Below are positions 23,792 through 33,784 of a DNA stretch of 64,000 nt, piece by piece. The notes under the pieces were generated by a model. The model was not told where the DNA came from, searched no databases, and worked only from the letters and a program-made list of their open reading frames with translations. Location of the stretch: the NCBI GenBank assembly GCA_014695295.1, contig JACJNY010000067.1, positions 62,001 through 126,000 on the forward strand, read 5' to 3'. The number at the start of each line of letters is the position of its first letter. Positions within the stretch are counted from its first letter, which is position 1. Position numbers and translations under genes: made by a program. This DNA is from Microcoleus sp. FACHB-61 (GTDB lineage Bacteria > Cyanobacteriota > Cyanobacteriia > Cyanobacteriales > Microcoleaceae).

Positions 23792-25558
23792 TTAAATGTG
23801 AACCAGCTTCAAATCCACCGACAATAACAACATTTTATCCTCAATTTTTTGTCTGACGGCCGGTGTCACCTGACAATTATCGCTGTTGAGGCATTCTACC
23901 AGCAAGTTTTGCGCATAGTAATACTGTTTGAGCAAAGTTTTCTGTTGGGGGCGAAAGTCTCGATTGTAGCCGATCGCAGTTTTGAATTTTGCCAGCCAAC
24001 AGCGACCGCAATCTTTGCGCCACTTTTTCCAGTTTTGCAAGTCAGGCATCTGAGTCTGAAATTGTGCCAGCAGTTGTTTAAGTTCTGGTTCAATATCCAG
24101 GGCCAAAATGCCAACCAAGATATCCACCACATCATTATCAAAAGCCAATTTCCGAGACTCGTTAACCTCCGCAAATTTTACATTTTTTCGAGCTTTTGCC
24201 AAACAATTCCGCAACTTGCGAACTTTCGATCTATCAAACTTCAGACTCGGATCGAGGACGCGAGTCAAAGCCAAATCGAGGACGCAAACTAAGGCAACAT
24301 AAAAAGCTCTAATTTCCGCCGGTTTGAAATTCCTTTGCACTAACTGAGACTTGTGATTTGCCCAAATTAGCAACTGCTGCAAAGTTTCATCTTTAGCCGC
24401 CATACAGTCAAGTCTTTGTTGCATCAGCAGCAAAATTTCGTCAGCAGGTTGCAAAATGCTGACAACTCTCACAAATTCATTTTTCCACTTTTTGTCTGTA
24501 ATCCGGCTGACCAATTCTGGCAGCGATTCCGGGTTGGCACTGTCAATCAGATATTCTGGTTGAGTGTCGGTTTCCTCTAGCAGTTCGTCAACTGCGCTTT
24601 TGATAAAGTTATCCACCAACCAGTCGCGGGTACGCGAGAAATTGCTCTGCAATTCCAGGTAATGACTGCCTAATTTTGCCTTAAAGTCTTTGGGAAAAAT
24701 CTCTTTGGCGACTAACATATTTTTCCAGCGAGTTAGCTGGCTGGCGTTGCGTTCGGGAAAGCGGTTGTACAAATAGTCGATCGCGATCGCATCTAGAATA
24801 TCCGCACCCAGGATTTCCCGCCGCTTCACCTCGTTTTCGGGCCCTACTTGTCGCCGCTGTGTCAGATCCCGAGGCTGGCTAACGTTTGGTTCAATCAAGT
24901 GCTGAATCAGCCAGTTTTCCCCACGAAAAAAATCGCGATCGAACTCCAAGTAAATCGCGCCAAACAAAGCCTCAAAAGTCTCCGAAAAAACTCTATTGTA
25001 CTCGCTTTTGTCTGTTTCTTTACCATTCCAAACTCGCCAATTAAGTTCGTTTAATTTCAAATTTTGTGCAAAATCCGCAAGTTTTTTCGGATCTGCTAAA
25101 CGAGCTTTTAAGGTTGAGATAGCATCGGGAGCGAGTTCTGGATATTCGCGGTAGAGGTAATCGGTAACAACAGCACCGAAAATCGCTCCGCCTAGGAGTG
25201 ACAGCCGTTTGTACTTAACCTCTTGCCAAGCGGGAGACTCCTCGGGGCGATCGGGGTAATAGCTGGTAGAGTAACGGCAATTCAAGGCAATTTCCAGCAG
25301 TTTTGTCTGCTGAAAGCTGGAAATGTCGATCGCTGTCTTGACTGCTTCAATATCTACATTTTTAATTTTTATTAACTCTAATTCTTCTTCACATTTTCCC
25401 CACTTTTCCAACCAATCACCGCCAGCATCTTCAACATACAAATCCACAAAATCCACCCCGTAATTCATCCATTCATCCTGCATTTTTCGGGCGGCTTCCA
25501 GTTCTTCCCAGACTTTATGCAGGTTATTTTCGACGGTGTTCGTACCTTGTACAGTCAT
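23792..25558 (-). CDS. Protein with two degenerate RNase III-like domains
   Basis: A 588-residue protein. Residues 80-222 align by eye with an RNase III catalytic domain: KYKRLSLLGGAIFGAVVTDYLYREYPEL stands where true enzymes have NERLEFLGDAVLxxVVxxYLY. SETFEALFGAIYLEFDRDF stands for the second signature DxxEAxxGAxYLD. The Glu and Asp of the first motif are replaced (Leu-Ser-Leu-Leu-Gly-Gly), so metal binding is probably lost. A second copy at about 240-325 has RREILGADILDAIAIDYLYNRFPE and KLGSHYLELQSNF...WLVDNF, also without the acidic set. The remaining about 260 residues are helical and match nothing I recognise. No dsRNA-binding domain is visible. It is more likely an RNA-binding or structural protein than a nuclease. 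It lies within the TerY-P-type gene group and about 2.8 kb from the CRISPR leader. Confidence 0.6.
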   Translation of the reverse strand: MTVQGTNTVENNLHKVWEELEAARKMQDEWMNYGVDFVDLYVEDAGGDWLEKWGKCEEELELIKIKNVDIEAVKTAIDISSFQQTKLLEIALNCRYSTSYYPDRPEESPAWQEVKYKRLSLLGGAIFGAVVTDYLYREYPELAPDAISTLKARLADPKKLADFAQNLKLNELNWRVWNGKETDKSEYNRVFSETFEALFGAIYLEFDRDFFRGENWLIQHLIEPNVSQPRDLTQRRQVGPENEVKRREILGADILDAIAIDYLYNRFPERNASQLTRWKNMLVAKEIFPKDFKAKLGSHYLELQSNFSRTRDWLVDNFIKSAVDELLEETDTQPEYLIDSANPESLPELVSRITDKKWKNEFVRVVSILQPADEILLLMQQRLDCMAAKDETLQQLLIWANHKSQLVQRNFKPAEIRAFYVALVCVLDLALTRVLDPSLKFDRSKVRKLRNCLAKARKNVKFAEVNESRKLAFDNDVVDILVGILALDIEPELKQLLAQFQTQMPDLQNWKKWRKDCGRCWLAKFKTAIGYNRDFRPQQKTLLKQYYYAQNLLVECLNSDNCQVTPAVRQKIEDKMLLLSVDLKLVHI

Positions 25559-25913
25559 AGTATTTGATTTTGATGTAATTTGATTTTATTTCCAACAATT
25601 TCACCGCGATTAAATCAAATCTCAATTCAATTTAGGCCGAGTTGCTAGTTATTTCACTCTTATTGATTGCTGCGGTAAATCTTCCCGTTGCTTAGCCTTC
25701 GTATCAAGCACCAGTTGTCGCCGTCTGGCAGACCCCTCCCGGAACCAGAAAAGGGGGAGGAATAATTTTAGTCTGTTTTGCCTTTTGCGGGAATCTGGCT
25801 GGGGACTAGCTTTTTGGCATTGTCGAGAATTGCGCAATATGTGAGTTAGTCAAAATTTATTTTTCACCGAGTTGGGAGCAGTCGAATTATTCTCAGCAGC
25901 ATATCTGCTTGAT
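25559..25913. other. Intergenic region, no gene seen
   Basis: About 355 bases between two leftward genes. A 62-residue minus-strand frame (25649-25837) is Arg/Gln-rich and lacks protein character. A promoter for the RNase III-like gene is expected here but was not identified. Confidence 0.35.
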
Positions 25914-26606
25914 TTACGGGAACTTGAGGTAACGACCTGCGGGCAAATTATCACTATTATATAATGCAATGTTAACTAACTGGTTCAAGAAATTTGCATC
26001 GTTTCTATCATAACTTAAAAATAATCCTCTGTCAATCCCCCAAGCTTGAAGAGTTTGTTGCCAATTTTGATATTTTAGTTCAGAAAACTCATCGGAAAGA
26101 GTAGTCACTTGAATGCAGAGGGGCTGCTGTTGGCGGTTGCTAACGATGGAATCGGTTGCCATAGAAAGATCGGCAACATATCGATACAAAACAGTGCCTT
26201 GGCGATCGACAATTCGGGCTGCGATCGCTCGAATGACAAGATCGTCAGCCGGATCAAATTTACCGGCTTTCAGTTTTTGTTTCCAGATGTAAAATTTGCG
26301 ATCGTTTTCGCTCAGCCATTTAGGAAATAGATAGCTGTACCAATACCTTTCCCCCGGCGTCATTAACTCAAACGCGGCTTTTTGTTCTCTTTCTGAAGGT
26401 AGAGATTGAACGGCCAGCCAAACCTGAGAATCTCGGATAAGCTGCAGCAAAAAAGCCATCACAAATTTCTTAGCAGTTAGCGAACCGGGTTTAACATCTT
26501 TCACCCAGCGATTGATTTCATCCAATCTTCTCGCTAAACTCGGATCTATTAGATCTGCGTCGCTAATTAGGGAGTTGAGCTGATCCTTAATCTCTTGTGC
26601 TTGCAA
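25914..26606 (-). CDS. Unknown protein, 230 residues
   Basis: The frame starts at a TTG (26604-26606); no better start was seen before a conserved-looking helical N-terminus (EIKDQLNSLISDADLIDPSL). Residues 1-110 are helical and rich in aromatic and charged residues (YWYSYLFPKWLSENDRKFYIWKQKL). Residues 115-230 look alpha/beta, with strands DLVIRAIAARIVDRQGTVLYRYVADLSM, PLCIQVTTLSD and RGLFLSYDR. The last part faintly recalls a restriction-endonuclease-like core with the acidic residues missing, but that is not enough for a call. It sits between the RNase III-like gene and a membrane-protein gene, both leftward. Confidence 0.55.
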   Translation of the reverse strand: MQAQEIKDQLNSLISDADLIDPSLARRLDEINRWVKDVKPGSLTAKKFVMAFLLQLIRDSQVWLAVQSLPSEREQKAAFELMTPGERYWYSYLFPKWLSENDRKFYIWKQKLKAGKFDPADDLVIRAIAARIVDRQGTVLYRYVADLSMATDSIVSNRQQQPLCIQVTTLSDEFSELKYQNWQQTLQAWGIDRGLFLSYDRNDANFLNQLVNIALYNSDNLPAGRYLKFP

Positions 26607-26756
26607 ATGACGACCTACTGTACAAATTAAAGCAGAATTGTTGACACGTCGATTTTATTATAGAACCGCGCCAAATTTTCACCGATCGCCAGACAGGGCT
26701 AACAATTTTTGTGGGCTAGGTATCCTGACAGCCCTTGACTTTATTTGAGGAGATGT

Positions 26757-27572
26757 CTATTGAATAGCTGCTGCCGAGTCCCGCAGGCATCGATATAATA
26801 GAACAAAATAAACACTTATCAACACTCCCATTGAAATTTCGAGTGAACTTTCTAGTACAATAAACACAAGCTGATATATCCGCCCAAGACCAGAGGAAAA
26901 TGGCAGGTAGCTCATCAATCTAGAGATTAATAAGGAAATTAATTGTAGGGGCACAGCCGTCACAATACCCATTAAAAAAGTTTCTCTAAATAGCAACCAC
27001 TCGCGTCCTTTAGTTAATTTCCAACTGCTGCTAATACTATCCTGTGCCGCAGCGTTATCAATGACCGTAGCGAAAAGTGAAAACTGCAAGCGAATCGATA
27101 GATACAACCCAGAAATCATTAGTGCAATAAATATGAGTGGTTGTAAAAATCCCAAAGCAGAAAAGAAAATATATAACATTAAAGCACTCGGAATCCAAGC
27201 ACAAATTAGTTGCGGTACTCTTCTGTATGCGTGCTTGAAAGCCTCACCTACACTTACTTGATTTCCCGTCAAACTTCGATAAGTGTAGAAAATAGTAGCT
27301 CCGCACAATAAAGGAACTCCCACCAACCAGTAGATCCAGAAAGGAACTTCCGCCAACCTGTAGATAGGATTCACCGGAAAAGTTCCGGCGCCCGGATGTT
27401 CGGATAAAGTTCTCTCAATGATATGGAGATTGAGGGCATCTCGGCCCAAAGTCTCCAGCACGGACCATATCAAATGGGGAGAGTTGATTGTGAACAGAGC
27501 TGGGTATACAGAGCCCACAACAGCCAAGGTTTCTCGCAACAAGCTTCTGGCACTAATTCGTTGAGCGGTCAT
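26757..27572 (-). CDS. Polytopic membrane protein, unknown function
   Basis: A 271-residue protein with about six membrane helices: roughly 75-97 (WIYWLVGVPLLCGATIFYTY), 120-145, 145-165, 195-215, 220-250 and a final VLISVYFVLLYRCLRD. The first about 70 residues are amphipathic ('SLLRETLAVVGSVYPALFTINSPHLIWSVLETL'). The layout resembles DUF975/glycerophosphodiesterase-membrane-type integral proteins, but no signature is clear. The gene starts 38 bases after the PP2C gene's stop, so co-transcription is likely. It may anchor or be regulated by the phospho-signalling pair. Confidence 0.65.
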   Translation of the reverse strand: MTAQRISARSLLRETLAVVGSVYPALFTINSPHLIWSVLETLGRDALNLHIIERTLSEHPGAGTFPVNPIYRLAEVPFWIYWLVGVPLLCGATIFYTYRSLTGNQVSVGEAFKHAYRRVPQLICAWIPSALMLYIFFSALGFLQPLIFIALMISGLYLSIRLQFSLFATVIDNAAAQDSISSSWKLTKGREWLLFRETFLMGIVTAVPLQLISLLISRLMSYLPFSSGLGRIYQLVFIVLESSLEISMGVLISVYFVLLYRCLRDSAAAIQ

Positions 27573-27610
27573 AACTTTTTATCCGGCTTTTGTAAGTGGA
27601 TTTGAACAGA

Positions 27611-28384
27611 TCAGACATTACTCGAAAAAGTTGCTAACAATAATGTTAAGTCATCATCGGTGCGTTCGGAAACGCGGGGCGATCGCAAAAATGACTCTAA
27701 TTGCTGTTTCGCATCTTCCTCTTCTTTCCACTCGCCAGAAAACCGAAACAAAGGCGCAAAAAACGGCTTGTGCGGCGTGCCTTCCGGGATTTTGAGAGCT
27801 AGCATTTGCAAGCCGTCGGAAAAAACGGCCAAGTGCGGCAGTTTTTCCCGCAGTACCTGAAATTGCGCTGTTTCGATCGCATTCGGCGAAATCAAAAAGA
27901 TAGTTTCGTTGATGTATTCGCCGCAGGGAGGTACAGTCAGGGCGATCGCATTTCCTGCACTGTCACCTGCTACCGCCGCACCGTCGCCGATTTGAGCAAC
28001 TGCGATTAATTCTGGCGTAGCAACAACCGCAATTAAAGTGCAGGCTAAATCTCTCGCAGCCACTTCCCGCACAGCCGCTTCTGCTTCCACCTGCGCCCGC
28101 GCGACTTGCAGTGATGCTGTCAAGAATACCTGCCATTCGTCGTCATTTTCAGGCAGCCTTTCCTCTTGCCCGCAAATCGTTTCGACAACCGCTTCCACAG
28201 CAATTTTAGCCCCAACTTCTGCGAGTGCTGCCGAGCCCGCGCCGTCGGCAACTGCGGCTACTAAAACACCGTTCGGCAAGAGACGCCAGCAGTGGGCATC
28301 TTGACAGGGCTGCGATCGTTTTTCGTGGCTCGTACCTATCACCGAAGCCCCTACAACTTGCCAATTAAAGGATGAATTCTGCAT
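27611..28384 (-). CDS. PP2C-family protein phosphatase (TerY-P triad)
   Basis: A 257-residue soluble phosphatase. Metal-binding Asp motifs are visible in order: CQDAH (about residue 29), VADGAGSA (about 46), QIGDGAAV (about 134) and FSDGL (about 193). The N-terminus 'WQVVGASVIGTSHEKRSQPCQDA' is typical of the PP2C_2 subgroup found in TerY-P operons. It should dephosphorylate Ser/Thr residues, likely on targets of the kinase encoded downstream. The vWA gene is 183 bases upstream, in the same direction. Confidence 0.83.
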   Translation of the reverse strand: MQNSSFNWQVVGASVIGTSHEKRSQPCQDAHCWRLLPNGVLVAAVADGAGSAALAEVGAKIAVEAVVETICGQEERLPENDDEWQVFLTASLQVARAQVEAEAAVREVAARDLACTLIAVVATPELIAVAQIGDGAAVAGDSAGNAIALTVPPCGEYINETIFLISPNAIETAQFQVLREKLPHLAVFSDGLQMLALKIPEGTPHKPFFAPLFRFSGEWKEEEDAKQQLESFLRSPRVSERTDDDLTLLLATFSSNV

Positions 28385-28452
28385 TTATAGCTCTTTAATT
28401 CAAAACTTCGTAAATTCACAACTATGAAAAGTTAGGGCGGGTTTATTTATCC

Positions 28453-28519
28453 CTAATTATCTAGGGCGATGCACACCACACCTTACTAATTATGTAGGGC
28501 GATGCACACCACACCTTAC
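28453..28519. repeat. Two tandem copies of a 33-bp unit
   Basis: The unit begins CTAATTATCTAGGGCGATGC and ends CACCACACCTTA. It is repeated once with a single mismatch, between the PP2C and vWA genes. The GTGCGCACC-like and TAGGGCG cores recur at 30380-30455. Confidence 0.7.
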
Positions 28520-28529
28520 CGCTTGTCAC

Positions 28530-28571
28530 TTACTAATGACCAATGACTAAGGACTAATGACTAATGACTAA
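28530..28571. repeat. TGACTAA heptamer tandem repeat containing a stop codon
   Basis: About five imperfect copies of ACTAATG. The stop of the vWA gene (28568-28570) lies in the last copy. Confidence 0.75.
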
Positions 28572-29230
28572 ACTGTTCCCCATCCGGGTGGCGGCAGTGC
28601 TACTTGTTCATCAATTTTTGAGTGAGAAACTCTCTGCATACTAGCCGACAGCCAGATGAACATCTCTCTAAAGTCTAATCCTCTCAATTTTACAGGCGTG
28701 CGCTCGACAATTTGCGCGAGACGGGGGATATTAGCACCTTCCACTCCGACTGCAAAAAATGCGACGCGCTTATTAGTTTCTTCCTCTTTAATCCGCTGTG
28801 CTGCTATTTCCACAACATCGTCTGATTCCCCTTGAGGTTCGCCGTCGGTAATCATAAATACCCACGGGCGGTAATAGGTAATGCCGTTGTTGCGGTATTC
28901 GGATTTGCGGGCGGCAATGGTGTCTAGCGCTTGCTGAATGCCTGCGCCCATGTGGGTTTGCCCTTGAGCTGTCAGCAGCGGCGTCTCGAACTGGTCGGCG
29001 GTCACGAAGTCTTGCACGACCTTGATATGATTGTCAAATGAAATAATCGCGACTTCGACTCGCTTTTTAGCTAGTTCGTCTTTAATTAGGTCATTCCTAA
29101 AAATTTCCAGCCCCTCATTCAAGGCATCTATGGGTGCGCCTTGCATGGAGCCGGAGGTGTCCAGCAGGAGGACGCAGGGACAGCGCGGCTCTGGGTTTTC
29201 GGCAAATTCTACGGCTTCGTCTAGTCTCAT
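28568..29230 (-). CDS. TerY-like von Willebrand factor A protein
   Basis: A 220-residue protein that is almost entirely one vWA domain. It has the full MIDAS: DTSGSM (about 24-29), the Thr in GQTHMGAG (about 91) and ITDGEPQGESDD (about 127). It is short, like TerY, with no membrane helix or signal. In TerY-P triads the vWA protein is the adaptor that works with a PP2C phosphatase and a Ser/Thr kinase; both are present downstream here. The ATG has AGG about 12 bases ahead. This is the first gene of the leftward group. Confidence 0.84.
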   Translation of the reverse strand: MRLDEAVEFAENPEPRCPCVLLLDTSGSMQGAPIDALNEGLEIFRNDLIKDELAKKRVEVAIISFDNHIKVVQDFVTADQFETPLLTAQGQTHMGAGIQQALDTIAARKSEYRNNGITYYRPWVFMITDGEPQGESDDVVEIAAQRIKEEETNKRVAFFAVGVEGANIPRLAQIVERTPVKLRGLDFREMFIWLSASMQRVSHSKIDEQVALPPPGWGTV

Positions 29231-29477
29231 GGTTCGGGGTTGACCTGGGAGTGGCTCGATTTCTAGGTTTGTTACTTTCTACCCTAGCAAGTAGGTGACA
29301 TATTTAACTCAATCTGCCCGATGGCGATCGTATTTTACCATTTACCTGAATCGATTTAAGATTTTTAATTGTAGATTTTAGATTTGAGAATTGGATGTCT
29401 GCGGTCAAAAAAACAAATTCATTCCTGCCTGTGGTATTATAGACTAATAGTATTACTGCAAAATAAGGATAAATCTT

Positions 29478-30080
29478 ATGATTGCAACAGTCACGCAAAA
29501 ATTAACCTTTGACCAATTCCTTGTAGAATGTCCAGAAGATGGACTCTATGAACTGGTAAATGGGGAAATTGTAGAGATGAATGCCACAAGAAATCATGAT
29601 GATGTTGCTGATTTTACATCGGACTCATTTAAAGATGAAATTAAACGGCTAAACTTAAATTATGTTGTCAGGCTCACGCCAGTTATCAGAACTGTAAGTA
29701 AAGGCGGCATCGAACAAGGGCGGAGACCGGATGTCAGCGTAATCGATCGCAATTTGTGGCGATCGAACCGTTCTGCTTATGCTGCATTGCGGAAACCAAT
29801 TCAATTGGCAGTGGAGGTAACATCAACAAATTGGGAGGACGATTATATAGACAAATTGGACGAATATCGGCGTCTCGGAATTCCTGAGTATTGGATTGTC
29901 GATTATTTAGCAATTGGCAGCAGGGAATTTCTGGGAAATCCCAAAGTTCCAACTGTCTTGGTTCACCTTTTGGATGCAGATGGCAACTATCAAAGAAGCG
30001 CGTTTAAAGGCAGCGAACGAATTGTGTCGCGGACTTTTCCCGAATTAACGCTGACAGCAGAAGAGGTGATGAATGTTTAA
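29478..30080 (+). CDS. Uma2-family (DUF820) putative nuclease
   Basis: A 200-residue protein with the full family pattern: N-terminal 'LTFDQFLVECPEDGLYELVNGEIVEM', then RRPDVSVIDR (PD), IQLAVEVTSTNWEDDYIDKL (E-x-T in the EXK position) and YRRLGIPEYWIVDY. AAGGA lies 8 bases before the ATG. Activity is inferred from the PD-(D/E)XK fold only. A small membrane-protein gene follows after 52 bases. Confidence 0.85.
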   Translation: MIATVTQKLTFDQFLVECPEDGLYELVNGEIVEMNATRNHDDVADFTSDSFKDEIKRLNLNYVVRLTPVIRTVSKGGIEQGRRPDVSVIDRNLWRSNRSAYAALRKPIQLAVEVTSTNWEDDYIDKLDEYRRLGIPEYWIVDYLAIGSREFLGNPKVPTVLVHLLDADGNYQRSAFKGSERIVSRTFPELTLTAEEVMNV

Positions 30081-30132
30081 ATTCGCTTAATCCACCTAGC
30101 CAGACTATTATCTATAAAAAATCACTGAAAAT

Positions 30133-30372
30133 ATGAAATCTGTTTCTGAAAAAAAAGCTATTAGTCCTTGGGAGTACAAACCTTGGTGGTGTCAGCCTTG
30201 GTCGATTCTTTTGACGGGCACGAGTCTGATTTTGGGTAGTTGGTTTTTGTTAAAAACTGTTTGGATAACTGTTTTAGTCGCGATTCCTTTATTAGCTTGG
30301 ATGGGTTTTTTCTTGTTAGTTTGGCCGAGGTTGATGCTGTCTAGCGCAGTTTTAGATTCTGATGCAGATTAG
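30133..30372 (+). CDS. Small two-helix membrane protein (DUF6737-like)
   Basis: A 79-residue protein. After a polar start comes SPWEYKPWWCQPWSILLTG, a Trp-rich amphipathic entry, and two hydrophobic helices separated by a short turn (about 24-42 and 45-66). The pattern matches a small cyanobacterial family I recall as DUF6737. The function is unknown. It follows the Uma2 gene by 52 bases in the same direction and may share its transcript. Confidence 0.6.
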   Translation: MKSVSEKKAISPWEYKPWWCQPWSILLTGTSLILGSWFLLKTVWITVLVAIPLLAWMGFFLLVWPRLMLSSAVLDSDAD

Positions 30373-30379
30373 GTTTGGG

Positions 30380-30455
30380 TGGTGCGCACCCTACGTTTAG
30401 GTTTTGTTGGTGCGCACCCTACGTTGTGGGTAAGGTGCGCGGTGCACACCCTACA
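30380..30455. repeat. Dispersed GGTGCGCACCCTAC repeats
   Basis: Three near-copies of a palindrome-containing element (GGTGCGCACC followed by CTACG) lie in the gap between convergent genes. They may act as a hairpin-type transcript end for both. Confidence 0.6.
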
Positions 30456-30472
30456 TTTGAGTGTTTCGCAGT

Positions 30473-33400
30473 CTAGATTTGCGGGTAATAGTCTTGAATT
30501 GCTTTTACTTCCATCGGGTGAGATTTGAGCGATCGAATTCCCGCTGCTGTCGCTTTGGCACCGGCTATTGTCGTAATAATCGGAATTTTGTAAGTCAAAG
30601 CTGTGCGACGGATAAAGATTCCGTCGGCTCGGGAGTCTTCGCCGGAAGGTGTGGTGATAATTAGTTGAATTTTCTCATTCTTGATCGAATCCAACAAATT
30701 CGGCCGCCCTTCGTGCATTTTCAATTCCAAATCTACCTCTAAACCTTGCTCTCGCAAAACTTTGCGTGTCCCGTGGGTTGCGACTACTTTGAAACCCAAT
30801 TCTAAGAATTCCTTGACAACTGGTACAACTGCTAGTTTGTCCCGATCGCGCATCGAAACCAGCACGGTTCCAAACAGCGGCATCATTTGTCCGGCGCCGA
30901 GTTGAGCTTTGGCAAATGCTTTGCCAAAATCGGTGTCAATTCCCATTACTTCGCCGGTCGATCGCATTTCTGGCCCTAACAAGGTATCAGCTCCAGGGAA
31001 CTTAGCAAAGGGCAATACTGCTTCTTTTACCGAAACATGACTGGGTATAATCTCTTCAGTAAAACCCAAAGCTTTTAGAGTTTTCCCGGACATGACTCGC
31101 GACGCCATTTTTGCTAAGGGAACTCCGATCGCCTTGGACACAAAAGGTACTGTCCGAGAAGCGCGCGGGTTAGCTTCCAAAATGAAAACTTGTTCCCCTT
31201 GAACGGCAAATTGAATGTTCATCAACCCGATCACTTTCAGGGATTTTGCTAATTCTACAGTCCAGCGGCGGATTGTTTCTAAAGCCGGGGCCGAAAGCGT
31301 TTGGTAAGGGATAGAACAAGCAGAGTCGCCGGAGTGGATTCCCGCTTCCTCGATGTGCTCCATAATACCGCCGATCGTCACATTGCCAGTAACATCGGCG
31401 ATCGCATCTACATCCACCTCGATCGCATTCTCCAAGAACTTATCAATTAAAATCGGATGATCTGGTTCTACCAGGACGGCATAGGTCATGTAACGTTCCA
31501 ATTCCGTATCGGAATAAACAATTTCCATTGCTCGCCCGCCCAACACGTAACTCGGTCGCACCACTACCGGATAACCGATCCGTTGAGCTACTATTAAAGC
31601 ATCCTCAAAACTGCGCGCCAGACCATTAGCAGCTTGCTGAATATCTAACTCCCGCAGAATCTTTTCAAATCGCTCCCTGTCTTCAGCAGTATCAATGGAA
31701 TCCGGCGAAGTTCCCCAGATTTTTGTTTGTACGTCCGGGTGATTTTCCAGGGATTTTTGTAAAGGTAGCGCCAATTTCAGCGGGGTTTGTCCGCCAAACT
31801 GAATAATTATTCCCTCGGGATTTTCGGCTTCGATGATGTTGAGAACATCTTCTTTTGTTAGCGGTTCAAAATACAGGCGATCGCTCGTATCGTAATCCGT
31901 CGAAACCGTCTCGGGGTTCGAGTTGACCATAATAGTCTCAAACCCGTCTTCTCCTAGAGAATAGGAAGCATGACAGCAGCAGTAATCAAACTCAATTCCC
32001 TGTCCGATCCGGTTCGGCCCGCCGCCTAAAATCATGACTTTTCGCTTGGTAGAAGGCAAAACTTCCGACTCCGGCGCGAGACTGTGGCCCACAGACGAAA
32101 CCTTCTTTTCTTCATCGCCCACGTCCCAAATTGCCGCTCCCGCTTCGTAGGTGGAATAATAATAAGGTGTAAACGCTTCAAATTCAGCGGCACAGGTATC
32201 GACTGTTTTGTAAATCGGCACTACGCCTAACTCTTTGCGGTAAGCGCGGACTTGATCTTCCGATGTTTTGGTGGCGTAAGCAATTTGGCGATCGCTAAAT
32301 CCCAACTGCTTTACTTCAAACATTGTCTGTTTTGTCAACTGTTCCAACCGCGTCCGTTTCAAGAACTTCTCAGTTTCCAGCAATTCCTGCATTTTATCCA
32401 AAAACCAAGGGTCGATTGCTGTGAACTCGAAGATATCTTCCACCGACATTCCCATCATCATCGCGTGGCGGACTGTAAAAATGCGATCGGGATTTGGCGT
32501 CCGCAATCCGGCGCGAATTTGTTCCAAACTCGGCAACTTTTCCGGTTTGTCGCACCCGTAACCCGCGCGGCCGGTTTCTAATCCCCGCAGCGCTTTTTGG
32601 AAAGATTCGTTGAAGCTGCGCCCGATCGCCATTACCTCCCCAACTGACTTCATTTGCGTTGTCAGAGTCGGTTCGGAACCGGGGAACTTTTCAAAGGCAA
32701 ATCGGGGAATCTTCGTCACCACGTAGTCAATTGTCGGCTCAAAAGACGCCGGAGTTTTCTTTGTGATATCGTTGGAAATTTCGTCTAGGCTGTAACCTAC
32801 CGCTAATTTGGCTGCCATTTTTGCAATGGGGAAACCAGTTGCTTTCGAGGCCAAGGCGGAGGAACGGGAAACCCGAGGGTTCATTTCAATAACGATGAAA
32901 TCTCCGTTGACTGGATTGACGGCAAATTGGATGTTGGAACCGCCGGTTTCAACTCCGATTTCGCGGATAATTTTAATCGAAGCATCCCGCAGGCGCTGAT
33001 ATTCTTTGTCTGTGAGAGTTTGCGCCGGGGCGACGGTGATAGAATCGCCGGTGTGGACGCCCATCGGGTCGAGATTCTCGATCGAACAGATAATCACCAC
33101 ATTATCTGCCAAATCCCGCATCACTTCCAGTTCGTACTCTTTCCAACCTATCAAAGATTGTTCGATCAAAATTTGCGATACCGGACTGGCGTCAATCCCG
33201 CCTTGTGCCATTTCTTCAAACTCTTCTTGGTTGTAAGAAATGCCACCTCCCGTGCCGCCCATTGTAAAAGCAGGACGAATAATTAACGGATAACTGCCGA
33301 TTTGATGACCAATTTCTTTGGCTTCGTCGAGAGTGTTGGCAATTCCAGAAGGGCAAACTGCGACGCCAATTCGCGCCATTGCTTCCTTAAATAATAGCCT

Positions 33401-33784
33401 GTCTTCTGCCATTTCAATTGCTGGCAACTTGGCGCCAATCAACTCGACGTTGTATTTTTCTAAAACGCCATTTTTAGCGACTGAAACTGCTAAATTTAGC
33501 GCCGTTTGACCGCCCATAGTCGGTAAAATTGCTTGAGGTCTTTCTTTAGCGATGATTTGTTCTAGGATGGCCGGCGTTAGAGGCTCGATGTAAATGCGAT
33601 CGGCAGTTTCCGGATCTGTCATAATCGTTGCCGGGTTGGAATTCACCAACACTACTTCAAAACCTTCTTCTCGCAAAGCTTTGCACGCTTGTGTTCCTGA
33701 ATAGTCAAATTCGCACGCTTGACCGATAACAATAGGGCCGGAACCAATGAGAAGAATCTTTTTTAAGTCTTGACGACGGGGCAT
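30473..33784 (-). CDS. carB: Carbamoyl-phosphate synthase large subunit
   Basis: Makes carbamoyl phosphate from bicarbonate, glutamine-derived ammonia and two ATP, for arginine and pyrimidine synthesis. The two homologous halves are visible. The first starts [30 protein letters not shown] with ATP-grasp motif FTMGGTGGG. The second starts [24 protein letters not shown] with [18 protein letters not shown]-terminal MGS-like allosteric domain follows (from about residue 950). I take the ATG at 33782-33784 (1103 aa), because the 34 residues before it do not resemble CarB. The small subunit gene is not in this window. Confidence 0.95.
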   Translation of the reverse strand: MPRRQDLKKILLIGSGPIVIGQACEFDYSGTQACKALREEGFEVVLVNSNPATIMTDPETADRIYIEPLTPAILEQIIAKERPQAILPTMGGQTALNLAVSVAKNGVLEKYNVELIGAKLPAIEMAEDRLLFKEAMARIGVAVCPSGIANTLDEAKEIGHQIGSYPLIIRPAFTMGGTGGGISYNQEEFEEMAQGGIDASPVSQILIEQSLIGWKEYELEVMRDLADNVVIICSIENLDPMGVHTGDSITVAPAQTLTDKEYQRLRDASIKIIREIGVETGGSNIQFAVNPVNGDFIVIEMNPRVSRSSALASKATGFPIAKMAAKLAVGYSLDEISNDITKKTPASFEPTIDYVVTKIPRFAFEKFPGSEPTLTTQMKSVGEVMAIGRSFNESFQKALRGLETGRAGYGCDKPEKLPSLEQIRAGLRTPNPDRIFTVRHAMMMGMSVEDIFEFTAIDPWFLDKMQELLETEKFLKRTRLEQLTKQTMFEVKQLGFSDRQIAYATKTSEDQVRAYRKELGVVPIYKTVDTCAAEFEAFTPYYYSTYEAGAAIWDVGDEEKKVSSVGHSLAPESEVLPSTKRKVMILGGGPNRIGQGIEFDYCCCHASYSLGEDGFETIMVNSNPETVSTDYDTSDRLYFEPLTKEDVLNIIEAENPEGIIIQFGGQTPLKLALPLQKSLENHPDVQTKIWGTSPDSIDTAEDRERFEKILRELDIQQAANGLARSFEDALIVAQRIGYPVVVRPSYVLGGRAMEIVYSDTELERYMTYAVLVEPDHPILIDKFLENAIEVDVDAIADVTGNVTIGGIMEHIEEAGIHSGDSACSIPYQTLSAPALETIRRWTVELAKSLKVIGLMNIQFAVQGEQVFILEANPRASRTVPFVSKAIGVPLAKMASRVMSGKTLKALGFTEEIIPSHVSVKEAVLPFAKFPGADTLLGPEMRSTGEVMGIDTDFGKAFAKAQLGAGQMMPLFGTVLVSMRDRDKLAVVPVVKEFLELGFKVVATHGTRKVLREQGLEVDLELKMHEGRPNLLDSIKNEKIQLIITTPSGEDSRADGIFIRRTALTYKIPIITTIAGAKATAAGIRSLKSHPMEVKAIQDYYPQI

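Noticed and set aside
23428-23856. Frames reading repeated GRAGRPSHQ or GWASRPSVHW
   Set aside because: Artefacts of the 32-bp tandem repeat, whose period keeps changing frame; no start or family support.
23792-25558. Calling the RNase III-like protein a CRISPR processing enzyme
   Set aside because: No cas gene or tracrRNA is seen, catalytic acids are missing, and it belongs by position to the phospho-signalling genes.
25649-25837. 62-residue minus-strand frame
   Set aside because: Low-complexity Arg/Gln-rich sequence with no ribosome site or family.
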